From Kitasatospora aureofaciens (GTDB lineage Bacteria; Actinomycetota; Actinomycetes; Streptomycetales; Streptomycetaceae): a DNA stretch of 64,000 nt. The stretch is taken from positions 186,001-250,000 of the forward strand of contig JODU01000003.1 in assembly GCA_000720845.1 (NCBI GenBank). The letters run 5' to 3'. The stretch's first letter is position 1, and the number at the start of each line of letters is the position of its first letter. Positions 41,172-48,801 of this stretch are shown here, one piece after another. The position numbers and the translations under genes are program-made. Under the pieces are notes generated by a model. It did no database searches. It saw only the letters and a list, made by a program, of their open reading frames with translations, and was not told the origin of the DNA.

Positions 41172-42560
41172 GTGGCCGACCACCCTGTTGACGAGAAACT
41201 CCCGCCACTCAAGATGGCGACGACCGGCCTGCAACACGTGGCCGCCATGTACGCCGGGGTCGTCGCCCCGCCCCTGATCGTCGGCGCGGCCATCGGCCTG
41301 AGCGCCACCGAGCTGACCTTCCTCACCGGCGCCTGCCTGTTCACCGCGGGCCTGGCGACCTTCCTCCAGACGCTGGGCATCTGGAAGATCGGCGCCCGGC
41401 TGCCCTTCGTCAACGGCGTCACCTTCGCCGGTGTCGCCCCCATGACCGCCGTCGTCGCCTCCACCGACGACAAGTCCGACGCGCTGCCGATCATCTTCGG
41501 CGCCGTCATCGTCGCCGGACTTCTCGGTTTCATAGCGGCCCCCTTCTTCAGCAAGGCGATCCGCTTCTTCCCGCCGGTCGTCACCGGCACCGTCATCACC
41601 CTGATAGGCATATCCCTGCTGCCCGTCGCCTTCGGCTGGGCACAGGGCCCGAGCCCCACGGCCGACGACTACGGCTCGTCGACCAACCTGGGCCTGGCCG
41701 CCATCACGCTCGTCATCGTCCTGCTCCTGCGCCGCTTCACCCGCGGCTTCGTCAAGCAGATCGCCGTGCTGCTCGGCCTGATCGCGGGCACGCTGGTCGC
41801 CATCCCGTTCGGCGTCACGGACTTCGGTCCGGTCGCGGACGCGGACGTCGTCGGCTTCCCGACGCCGTTCCACTTCGGCGCCCCGCAGTTCCAGATCGCC
41901 GCGATCGTCTCCATGTGCGTGGTGATGGTGGTCTCGATGACCGAGTCCACGGCCGACATGCTCGCCCTCGGCGAGATCGTGGACCGCCCGGCCGACGAGA
42001 AGACCATCGCGGCCGGACTGCGCGCCGACACCCTGGGCTCGGCCCTCAGCCCGGTCTTCAACGGCTTCATGTGCAGCGCCTTCGCCCAGAACATCGGGCT
42101 GGTCGCGATGACGAAGATCCGCAGTCGCTACGTCGTCGCGGTCGGCGGCGGCTTCCTGGTCCTGATGGGCCTGTGCCCGATGGCGGCGTCGCTGATCGCC
42201 GTCGTCCCGCGCCCGGTCCTGGGCGGCGCCGGCGTGGTCCTCTTCGGCTCGGTCGCGGCCAGCGGCATCCAGACCCTGGTCCGGGCGAGCCTGGACAAGG
42301 ACAACAACGTACTGATCGTGGCGGTCTCCCTGGCCGTCGGCATCATCCCGATCGCGGCGCCGGAGTTCTACCACTCGTTCCCGGAGAACGCGAGGATCAT
42401 CCTCGACTCGGGCATCTCGACCGGCTGCGTGGCCGCGGTCCTGCTCAACCTCGTCTTCAACCACATCGGCGGCCGCGAACGCGACGCCGAGGACGTCACC
42501 CACCCGATGGAGGCGGGCGACGAGATCACCGAGTCCTCCCGGGCCGCCGCGATGCCGTGA
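41172..42560 (+). CDS. Second NCS2 family purine permease
   Basis: 462 aa from a GTG with CGGAGGAACGCCGCC upstream. LQHVAAMYAGVVAPPLIVG near residue 21, MTESTADMLALGEI near 257 and FAQNIGLVAMT near 303 give the NCS2 transport and binding motifs. It is a clear paralogue of the gene at 38047, with a shorter N-terminus and a longer acidic C-terminal tail. It sits behind two terminators, so it has its own promoter and may carry a different purine (for example xanthine versus urate). Confidence 0.9.
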   Translation: MADHPVDEKLPPLKMATTGLQHVAAMYAGVVAPPLIVGAAIGLSATELTFLTGACLFTAGLATFLQTLGIWKIGARLPFVNGVTFAGVAPMTAVVASTDDKSDALPIIFGAVIVAGLLGFIAAPFFSKAIRFFPPVVTGTVITLIGISLLPVAFGWAQGPSPTADDYGSSTNLGLAAITLVIVLLLRRFTRGFVKQIAVLLGLIAGTLVAIPFGVTDFGPVADADVVGFPTPFHFGAPQFQIAAIVSMCVVMVVSMTESTADMLALGEIVDRPADEKTIAAGLRADTLGSALSPVFNGFMCSAFAQNIGLVAMTKIRSRYVVAVGGGFLVLMGLCPMAASLIAVVPRPVLGGAGVVLFGSVAASGIQTLVRASLDKDNNVLIVAVSLAVGIIPIAAPEFYHSFPENARIILDSGISTGCVAAVLLNLVFNHIGGRERDAEDVTHPMEAGDEITESSRAAAMP

Positions 42561-42582
42561 CCCACGCGTCCGACGCGCCACC

Positions 42583-42632
42583 GCGGGCAGGGGGCCGGCA
42601 CCTCCGAACAGAGACACCGGCCCCCTGCCCGC
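42583..42632. terminator. Terminator between convergent units
   Basis: A perfect 16-bp stem (42583-42598 with 42617-42632) and 18-base loop, just after the second permease. The rest of 42633-42825 holds nothing I recognise. Confidence 0.75.
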
Positions 42633-42825
42633 GCCCCCGGTCCGGTGCGCCGCGGTCTCGCCGGGCACCGTGCTTCGGCCCTGCCGGCGCGGTCCCGGTC
42701 GGGGCCACAACAGCTGACGGACTGGGCCGAGCGCAAACCGGCACTACATCGCCGATGCGCGCGCGGCCTTTGACACCGGGCGCCAGCCCCGGAGCTGACC
42801 GACGCCTGACGCGGCCGTACCGGGG

Positions 42826-43248
42826 CTACAGCCCGAACAGCTCGGGCCGCGCCGCCAGTTCCTTGAAGCGCTGCCTCGGGTCCGGCACCAGCCTGCGCTC
42901 CGTCAGGTCCATCAGCCCGCCGACGCCCTCGACCTCGGCGGCGAGCGTGCCGTCCGTCTTGGTGATGAGCTGCCGGATCCGGAAGGTCTTGCCCGTACCC
43001 CACTCGAACGCGCAGGTCACCGTGGTCTCGTCACCGGCGAGCAGCTCCCGCCGGAACCGGATGGTCGTCTCCAGGGCCACCGGTCCGAGCCCGCGGGCCA
43101 CCAGGTCCGCCTGCCGGATACCGGCCGCCTGGAGCAGCGACCAGCGGGCGTGCTCCGCGTAGTTCAGGTACACGGACTGGTTCAGGTGGCCCTGGGTGTC
43201 GGTCTCGTACCCGCGGACGGTCACGGGAACGGAGAACGGTTCGCTCAC
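42826..43248 (-). CDS. 4-hydroxybenzoyl-CoA-type (hotdog) acyl-CoA thioesterase
   Basis: 140 aa from a GTG at 43248-43246 with GAGGAGAGG eight bases upstream; the ATG seven codons earlier lacks such a site. VRGYETDTQGHLNQSVYLNYAEHARW near residue 13-38 contains the D-x-x-G-H-x-N catalytic pattern of YbgC/FcbC-type thioesterases. Single-domain length is normal. The acyl-CoA substrate is unknown. The next gene upstream is on the same strand but 54 bases away. Confidence 0.85.
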   Translation of the reverse strand: MSEPFSVPVTVRGYETDTQGHLNQSVYLNYAEHARWSLLQAAGIRQADLVARGLGPVALETTIRFRRELLAGDETTVTCAFEWGTGKTFRIRQLITKTDGTLAAEVEGVGGLMDLTERRLVPDPRQRFKELAARPELFGL

Positions 43249-43302
43249 GGCTGCTGCCTCTCCTCGCACACGTACGGACGGACCGATCCTGGCATGCGGG
43301 CG

Positions 43303-43950
43303 TCACACCTTCCGCGGGGAGGCCAGCAGGTAACGGGCCCGCGTGCGCGGCTCGGTGTGCTCCCCGGTCTGCCAGCCCGCCCGCTCCAGCGTGGCCGCGC
43401 ACTCCCGCAGCGCGGCGCCGTCGCCTTCGTACACGGCGACCGCCTCGGGCTGCGGCGTCGCCCGCACCCGGTATCCGTCGTCGCCGTCCGGTCCGGCCGG
43501 ACGGTGCCCGGCCGCCTCCAGGGCGAGCGCGGCGGCCCGCACGAGATGCGACCGCTCCCACGCGCACGGCCGGTCCGTGCTCCCGTCGGGGTGGGTCATC
43601 CGGCGCAGCTCCAGCAGCCCCTCCCAGGCGCCGCGCACCTCCCGCAGCCGCGCGGGGCCCGCGTCGCCCGGGGCGGTGTCCTCCCCGCCGACCCGCGCGG
43701 CGAACACACCCTCGGCGGCCGGGGCTCCGGCGGGCTCCGGTGCCTTCGGCTCCTCCGGCGCGTCGGCCGCCTCCCGGATCCGGTGCCCCGCCGGGGTCAG
43801 GAAGTGGTCGTGCGGCGGGCGCGGATGCCGGAAGGCGAGCCCCCGCTTCACCAGCGCCGCGAGCTGGGCCGGCGTACCCCGCAGCCGTCCGGTGACGGGA
43901 TCGGCGGCGTCGATGACACGCCGTTGCGCGGCGGTGGGCGACAGTGCCAC
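43303..43950 (-). CDS. Conserved-looking hypothetical protein
   Basis: 215 aa from a GTG at 43950-43948 preceded by AAGGAGG at ideal spacing, which is better than the ATG at 44001. The first 60 residues (SPTAAQRRVIDAADPVTGRL... LAALVKRGLAFRHP... FLTPAGHRIREA) look like a winged-helix-type fold. A Pro/Ala-rich linker follows, then a region with a THPDGSTDRPCAWERSHLVRAAALALEAAGH segment. No family named. Could be a DNA-binding protein, but I see no evidence beyond the N-terminal fold resemblance. Confidence 0.55.
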   Translation of the reverse strand: MALSPTAAQRRVIDAADPVTGRLRGTPAQLAALVKRGLAFRHPRPPHDHFLTPAGHRIREAADAPEEPKAPEPAGAPAAEGVFAARVGGEDTAPGDAGPARLREVRGAWEGLLELRRMTHPDGSTDRPCAWERSHLVRAAALALEAAGHRPAGPDGDDGYRVRATPQPEAVAVYEGDGAALRECAATLERAGWQTGEHTEPRTRARYLLASPRKV

Positions 43951-44010
43951 GGCGTCCCTCCTTCCCCCGGCGCTCTCCCGCGCGGCCGCTTCGAAGGCCA
44001 CCTCAGAAGA

Positions 44011-44610
44011 CTACGACGGGGGTCTGACATTCCAGGCGGCGATCACCGGCCGCCCGTGTTCCGTGCCCAGCCGGCACAGCGTGCCCGTGCCCAGCTGGAA
44101 CAGTGCCCCCTGCGACGGCGGAAGGCCCAGGTGCCGGGCGGTCAGCACCCGCAGGAAGTGCCCGTGCGCCACCAGCACCACGCACCCCTCGGTGTTGGCG
44201 AACGCGGCCTCCACCGTGGCCAGCACCCGGTCGGCCCGCTCACCCACCTGCTCGGGGGTCTCCCCGGGGTGGTCCGGCGGTCCGGGCGCGACCCCGTCCG
44301 TGAACAGGAACCAGTCCGGCCGGCTGCGGTGGATCTCGACGGTCGTGATCCCCTCGTAGCCGCCGTAGTCCCACTCGTGCAGGTCCGGCTCGATACGCAC
44401 CTCGTGCAGCCCGATCAGCTCGGCCGTCTCCCGGGCCCGCTGGAAGGGGCTGACGAAGGCGGCCCCGATCCGGTGCGACCGGATCAGGGGCACCAGGCTC
44501 CGAGCCTGCTCCCGCCCCTTCTCGGTCAGCGGGACGTCCGTCAGCCCGGTGTGCCGCCCGGAGCGCGACCACTCGGTCTCACCGTGCCGGACCAGAAAAA
44601 GATCACCCAT
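44011..44610 (-). CDS. Histidine phosphatase family protein (phosphoglycerate mutase-like)
   Basis: 199 aa. LVRHGETEW (R8, H9) is the phospho-histidine motif, SPFQRARETAEL near 54 the second Arg motif, and LVAHGHFLRVL near 149 the second catalytic His. Acidic EWDYGGYEG is typical of the cobalamin-biosynthesis CobC/phosphatase group. A TAGCCT hexamer (44622-44617) six bases before the ATG and no ribosome-binding site suggest a leaderless transcript. Substrate unknown. Confidence 0.88.
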   Translation of the reverse strand: MGDLFLVRHGETEWSRSGRHTGLTDVPLTEKGREQARSLVPLIRSHRIGAAFVSPFQRARETAELIGLHEVRIEPDLHEWDYGGYEGITTVEIHRSRPDWFLFTDGVAPGPPDHPGETPEQVGERADRVLATVEAAFANTEGCVVLVAHGHFLRVLTARHLGLPPSQGALFQLGTGTLCRLGTEHGRPVIAAWNVRPPS

Positions 44611-44637
44611 GCCCCCAGGCTACGACCGAGGGCCCGG

Positions 44638-45846
44638 CTACTGCCGGTAGCCGCTCAGGAAGCGCCCGATGCGGCCGATCGCCGCCTCCAGGTCCTCCGC
44701 GTGGGGCAGCGTCAGGATGCGGAAGTGGTCCGGGCTCGGCCAGTTGAAGCCGGTGCCCTGGACGACCTGGATCTTCTCCCGCAGCAGCAGGTCCAGGACG
44801 AACCGCTCGTCGTCGTGGATCCTGTGGACGGCCGGGTCGATGCGCGGGAACGCGTAGAGCGCGCCCTTGGGCTTGACGCAGGAGACGCCGGGGATCTCGT
44901 TCAGCTTCTCCCAGGCCACGTCCCGCTGTTCGTGCAGCCGTCCGCCGGGGGCCGTCAGTTCGCGGATGGACTGGCGGCCGCCGAGCGCGGCCTGGATGGC
45001 GTACTGGGCGGGCGCGTTGGCGCACAGGCGCATGGAGGCCAGCATGGTCAGGCCCTCCAGGTAGTCCCTCGCGTGCTGCTTCGGCCCGGTCACCACCAGC
45101 CAGCCGGAGCGGAAGCCCGCCACCCGGTACGTCTTGGACAGGCCGCAGAAGGTCAGCACCACCAGGTCGGGGGCGAGGGACGCGGCCGAGTGGTGCACGG
45201 CGTCGTCGTACAGGATCTGGTCGTAGATCTCGTCGGCGAAGACCATCAGGCCGTGCCGGCGGGCGAGGTCGAGGATGCCCTCGACGATCTCCTTGGGGTA
45301 GACGGCGCCGGTGGGGTTGTTGGGGTTGATGATGACGACCGCCTTGGTGCGGTCGGTGATCTTCGCCTCCATGTCGGCCAGGTCGGGGTACCACTCCGCC
45401 TGCTCGTCGCAGAGGTAGTGCACCGCCTTGCCGCCCGCGAGGGTGGTCACCGCCGTCCAGAGGGGGAAGTCGGGGGCGGGGATCAGGACCTCGTCGCCGT
45501 CCTCCAGCAGGGCCTGTACGGCCATGGAGATCAGCTCCGAGACGCCGTTGCCGAGGAAGACGTCGTCCACGTCCACCTCCAGGCCGAGGGCCTGGTAGCG
45601 CTGGGCGACGGCGCGGCGGGCGGAGAGGACGCCGCGCGAGTCCGTGTAGCCGTGCGCCCGCGGCAGCATGCGGATCATGTCCTGGACGATCTCCTCCGGC
45701 GCCTCGAACCCGAAGAGGGCGGGGTTGCCGGTGTTCAGGCGCAGCACGCTGTGCCCCGCCTCCTCCAGCGCGTTGGCGTGCTCGATGACCGGGCCGCGGA
45801 TCTCGTAACAGACCTCGCTGAGCTTGTTCGACTGCCGGAACTCCAT
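44638..45846 (-). CDS. PLP-dependent aminotransferase (AlaA-like)
   Basis: 402 aa class I aminotransferase. INPNNPTGAVYPKE near residue 173 holds the conserved Asn, FADEIYDQILYDD near 203 the PLP-ring Asp/Tyr, and FCGLSKTYRVAGFRSGW near 233 the Schiff-base Lys; FRILTLP near 377 carries the carboxylate-binding Arg. The opening RQSNKLSEVCYEIRGPV and overall length match glutamate-pyruvate aminotransferases of the AlaA type. It is divergent from an HxlR regulator, and the intergenic region carries paired CTTGG-N5-CCAAG operators. Confidence 0.88.
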   Translation of the reverse strand: MEFRQSNKLSEVCYEIRGPVIEHANALEEAGHSVLRLNTGNPALFGFEAPEEIVQDMIRMLPRAHGYTDSRGVLSARRAVAQRYQALGLEVDVDDVFLGNGVSELISMAVQALLEDGDEVLIPAPDFPLWTAVTTLAGGKAVHYLCDEQAEWYPDLADMEAKITDRTKAVVIINPNNPTGAVYPKEIVEGILDLARRHGLMVFADEIYDQILYDDAVHHSAASLAPDLVVLTFCGLSKTYRVAGFRSGWLVVTGPKQHARDYLEGLTMLASMRLCANAPAQYAIQAALGGRQSIRELTAPGGRLHEQRDVAWEKLNEIPGVSCVKPKGALYAFPRIDPAVHRIHDDERFVLDLLLREKIQVVQGTGFNWPSPDHFRILTLPHAEDLEAAIGRIGRFLSGYRQ

Positions 45847-45876
45847 GCGCGGCTTCCCCTCCGGAATCTGGTGTTG

Positions 45877-45912
45877 CTTGGTTTTACCAAGTAGCAGCTT
45901 GGAAAGTCCAAC
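45877..45912. promoter_or_regulatory. Paired CTTGG-N5-CCAAG operators
   Basis: 45877-45891 (CTTGG-TTTTA-CCAAG, perfect) and 45898-45912 (CTTGG-AAAGT-CCAAC) are centred 21 bp apart. The second overlaps the -35 region of the HxlR gene's leaderless promoter (-10 TACACT at 45921-45926). This fits autoregulation and control of the divergent aminotransferase gene. Confidence 0.6.
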
Positions 45913-45933
45913 AACTTGTCTACACTGCGTCGC

Positions 45934-46602
45934 ATGTCACCTCGCCCTCGCCGTAGCTACGACCAGTACTGTTCCGCCGCCCGCGCGCTCGACGCCGTCG
46001 GCGACCGCTGGACCCTGCTGATCGTCCGGGAGCTGCTCGCCGGTCCGCGGCGCTACACCGACCTGCACGCCGACCTGCCCGGCGTCAGCACGGACGTACT
46101 CGCCTCGCGGCTCAAGGACATGGAGCGCGAGGGACTGACGACCAGGCGCCGGCTGCCCCCGCCCGGCGCCGCGTACGTCTACGAACTCACCGCGCGGGGA
46201 CGCGGTCTGCTGCCCGTGCTGGAGGCGCTGGGCGCGTGGGGCGCCGGCGAGCTGGAGGAGCGGCGGCCCACGGACGCCGTACGCGCGCACTGGTTCGCCC
46301 TGCCCCTGCTGCGGGCCCTGCGGGAGGCGGGGGCGGGGCAGGGGCTGGTCGAAGTCAGGCTGGAGGAGGGGGAGTTCCACCTGTACGCCGCCGCGGCGGC
46401 GGGCCCGGCGGACGGCCCGGCGGAGGGGCCCGTGTACGGCGAGGGGGCCGCGCCCGGGGAGCCCGACGCCCGGCTCGTGCTGGACGCCGCGACGTGCGCG
46501 GCCCTCGGGCGCGGCGAGATCGGCCTGCGGGAGGCGGTGCGCGCCGGCCGCGTCGAGGTGACCGGTGACGGCACGGCGGCCAAGGCGCTGCGGGAGGGCT
46601 GA
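45934..46602 (+). CDS. HxlR-family winged-helix regulator
   Basis: 222 aa from the ATG at 45934; the earlier in-frame ATG at 45916 would overlap the promoter. Residues about 5-105 are an HxlR domain: CSAARALDAVGDRWTLLIVRELLAGPRRYTDL, GVSTDVLASRLKDMEREGL and YELTARGRGLLPVLEAL. The remaining 120 residues are acidic with an Ala/Gly-rich linker and a sterol-carrier-like final part (ARLVLDAATCAALGRGEIGLREAVRAGRVEVTGD), as in HxlR proteins with a C-terminal SCP2-type domain. Probably leaderless. Likely represses its own gene and the divergent aminotransferase gene. Confidence 0.85.
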   Translation: MSPRPRRSYDQYCSAARALDAVGDRWTLLIVRELLAGPRRYTDLHADLPGVSTDVLASRLKDMEREGLTTRRRLPPPGAAYVYELTARGRGLLPVLEALGAWGAGELEERRPTDAVRAHWFALPLLRALREAGAGQGLVEVRLEEGEFHLYAAAAAGPADGPAEGPVYGEGAAPGEPDARLVLDAATCAALGRGEIGLREAVRAGRVEVTGDGTAAKALREG

Positions 46603-46606
46603 AACG

Positions 46607-46644
46607 CCGCGGGGCCCGCCCGGCGGGACGGGCGGGCCCCGCGG
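46607..46644. terminator. Bidirectional terminator
   Basis: A perfect 15-bp stem (46607-46621 with 46630-46644) and 8-base loop between the HxlR stop and the convergent gene's stop at 46652. Confidence 0.8.
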
Positions 46645-46651
46645 GAACCGG

Positions 46652-47458
46652 TCAGGCGCCCGGCGGCACCCGGGACGGCCGTCCCGAACCCCGGGTCAGC
46701 GCGTAACCGCCGATGCCCGCGAGCGCGGCCAGCACGGCCCCGATCCCGCTCCACACCCAGCGGTCCGACCACCAGCCCGACGACCAGCCGTCGTCCGGCT
46801 CGATGGCCGACAGCACGGCACCGCGCTCCTCCTCGCCGTCCTCGCCCGCGCCGGACGTCACCGCGATGCCCGGCACCAGCGGCTCGGCCAGCGAACCGTC
46901 CACCGCCGCGGCGCCGCCGATGTCCTTGGAGTCCACCCGGACCTCGGCGGAGACCGGCACGCCGAGGTCGGAGGTCGGCACGTTCACCGCCGTCAGCCGG
47001 ACGTAATAGGTGCCCGGCAGCGGGTCGTTGGCCCACGGCTCGGTCCAGGCGCGCACGGTGCGCAGGACGCAGGCCAGCTCGACGGAGGAGGTGCCGGACC
47101 GCGCGGTGCGGGCCTGGGCGCCCCACTGGCAGGCCTGGCGGCGGCGCAGACCGTCGTACACGTCCACCCGCCAGGTCTGGGCGGCGTGCGTCTCGGGCAG
47201 CTTCACCGTGGCCTTCACGGTGGGCCGCTGCCCGGCGTCGGCCGGGAACGACCAGTACAGGTAGTCGCCCGCGGCGCCGTGCGCCGTGGCCACCTCCCCC
47301 TGCTCGAACTCGGCCGCCGTACGGAAGGACGTGCCCGCCGCGGTCGGCGCGTCACCGTCCCCCGAAGGGCTCGCGGAGGGCGAGGAGTCGGCCGCCGCGG
47401 GAGCCGCGGCGAGGCCGAGCAGCACCACGGCCGCGCTCAACGCTCGGGTGAATCGCAT
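46652..47458 (-). CDS. Secreted membrane-anchored protein of unknown function (VWA partner)
   Basis: 268 aa; ATG overlaps the VWA gene stop (ATGA). Signal peptide at 1-28 (LLGLAAAPAAA end). The extracellular part contains TAAEFEQGEVATAHGAAGDYLYWSFPADAGQRPTV, resembling the pre-peptidase-like or beta-sandwich segments of such pairs, with three Cys. Near the end a WWSDRWVWSGIGAVLAALAGIGGYAL segment forms a C-terminal membrane anchor, followed by a basic tail. Function unknown, presumably working with the upstream VWA protein at the cell surface. Confidence 0.65.
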   Translation of the reverse strand: MRFTRALSAAVVLLGLAAAPAAADSSPSASPSGDGDAPTAAGTSFRTAAEFEQGEVATAHGAAGDYLYWSFPADAGQRPTVKATVKLPETHAAQTWRVDVYDGLRRRQACQWGAQARTARSGTSSVELACVLRTVRAWTEPWANDPLPGTYYVRLTAVNVPTSDLGVPVSAEVRVDSKDIGGAAAVDGSLAEPLVPGIAVTSGAGEDGEEERGAVLSAIEPDDGWSSGWWSDRWVWSGIGAVLAALAGIGGYALTRGSGRPSRVPPGA

Positions 47459-48726
47459 CAGTTGGTCCTCCAGATCGCGAACCGCCAGCGCGAGAGCCAG
47501 CCCCACAGCAGACCGGCGACGAAGCCGACCAGCACCAGCAGTCCGAGCAGCCACCAGCCGCGGCCGAGGCCGAAGGCGGCCACGTCGTCGGAGTCGCCCG
47601 GACCGTCCACGACGTCGACGGTCAGCTCCAGCGGCAGACCGGGCGTGGTCTTCACACCGGAGGCGACGGAGAAGGAGTTGGTCACCTGAAGACACACGGC
47701 CTCGGCCGTCGCGTCATCGTCGTCGTCGCTCTCCGCCTTCGGGTACCGCAGCCCTGTCGAGAGCACGTCGGTGCGGCCGTTGCCCGCCGCCTCACCGCGC
47801 ACGATCTCCCGGCCGTGCACGGTCACCGCCCGCAGCAGCACCCCGTAGGACGGGTTCACGGCCCGGTCGGCGCCCACGCTCACCGAGGCGCGCAGCTCCT
47901 GCCCCGGCTCGACGTCCACCCGGTACCAGCGCTGCTGTCCGAACTCCTCGCGGTCGGTGTACAGCCCCGACTCGAGCGTCGGCGCCTTCGCGCACGCGTC
48001 CGCGCCCTCGGTGGCCACCGGCGTCACCACCGGGTCGGCCGCCCGGTCCACCAACTGGTTGACCTTGTCGGTCAGTTCCTCGGTGTGCTCGACCGAGGTG
48101 TACGTGCCGCCGGTCGCCTCGGCGATGCAGCTGAGCTGCTGCCGCATCTTGGTGTTGGGGACCAGGCCCAGCGTGTCGATGGTCAGCCCGATGCCCTTGG
48201 CCGCGATCTCGCGGGCCACCTCGCACGGGTCCAGCGGGGCGCAGGTGTCCTCGCCGTCGCTGATCAGCACGATCCGCTTGGAACCGTCGCCGCCGTCGAG
48301 GTCGTCGGCCGCCTTGAGCAGCGCGGGCCCGATCGGCGTCCAGCCCGTCGGCGACAGGGTCGCCACCGCCGTCTTCGCCTCGGTGCGGTCCAGCGGGCCG
48401 ACCGGGTAGAGCTGCGCGGTGTCCTTGCAGCCGGTCTTGCGGTCGTCGCCCGGGTAGTCCGCGCCGAGCGTCCGGATGCCCAACTGCACCTCTTCCGGCG
48501 TCGCGTCGAGCACCTCGTTGAACGCCTGCTTCGCCGCCGCCATGCGCGTACCGCCGTCGATGTCCCGCGTCCGCATCGAACCGCTGACGTCGAGCACGAG
48601 GTCGACCTTCGGCGCGTCCTCACCCGTGGGTTCACCGGCGCTCGCCCCGGCCGGGAACGCCGTCCCGGCCGCCAGCGCGGCGAGCAGGGCACAGGCACCC
48701 GCCGCCAGCCGTGTTCTTGTGATCAT
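47458..48726 (-). CDS. Secreted, membrane-anchored VWA-domain protein
   Basis: 422 aa with a signal peptide (1-31). Residues about 40-235 are a von Willebrand factor A domain with an intact MIDAS site: DVSGSMRTRD near 46, T in PTGWTPIGPAL near 126 and ISDGEDTC near 155. A beta-rich domain follows (EFGQQRWYRVDVEPGQELRASVSVGADRAVNPSYG), then a C-terminal helix WWLLGLLVLVGFVAGLLWGWL and basic end. A TAAGAT hexamer (48738-48733) lies six bases before the ATG, suggesting a leaderless message. Probably involved in metal-dependent protein-protein contact outside the membrane. Confidence 0.85.
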   Translation of the reverse strand: MITRTRLAAGACALLAALAAGTAFPAGASAGEPTGEDAPKVDLVLDVSGSMRTRDIDGGTRMAAAKQAFNEVLDATPEEVQLGIRTLGADYPGDDRKTGCKDTAQLYPVGPLDRTEAKTAVATLSPTGWTPIGPALLKAADDLDGGDGSKRIVLISDGEDTCAPLDPCEVAREIAAKGIGLTIDTLGLVPNTKMRQQLSCIAEATGGTYTSVEHTEELTDKVNQLVDRAADPVVTPVATEGADACAKAPTLESGLYTDREEFGQQRWYRVDVEPGQELRASVSVGADRAVNPSYGVLLRAVTVHGREIVRGEAAGNGRTDVLSTGLRYPKAESDDDDDATAEAVCLQVTNSFSVASGVKTTPGLPLELTVDVVDGPGDSDDVAAFGLGRGWWLLGLLVLVGFVAGLLWGWLSRWRFAIWRTN

Positions 48727-48801
48727 CGGCGGATCTTATTGATCAGTGGTGCCGGGCTCCAAAACGAGACCGCGCCGACGAACCGCGCCGACGCCCCGAC
48801 T

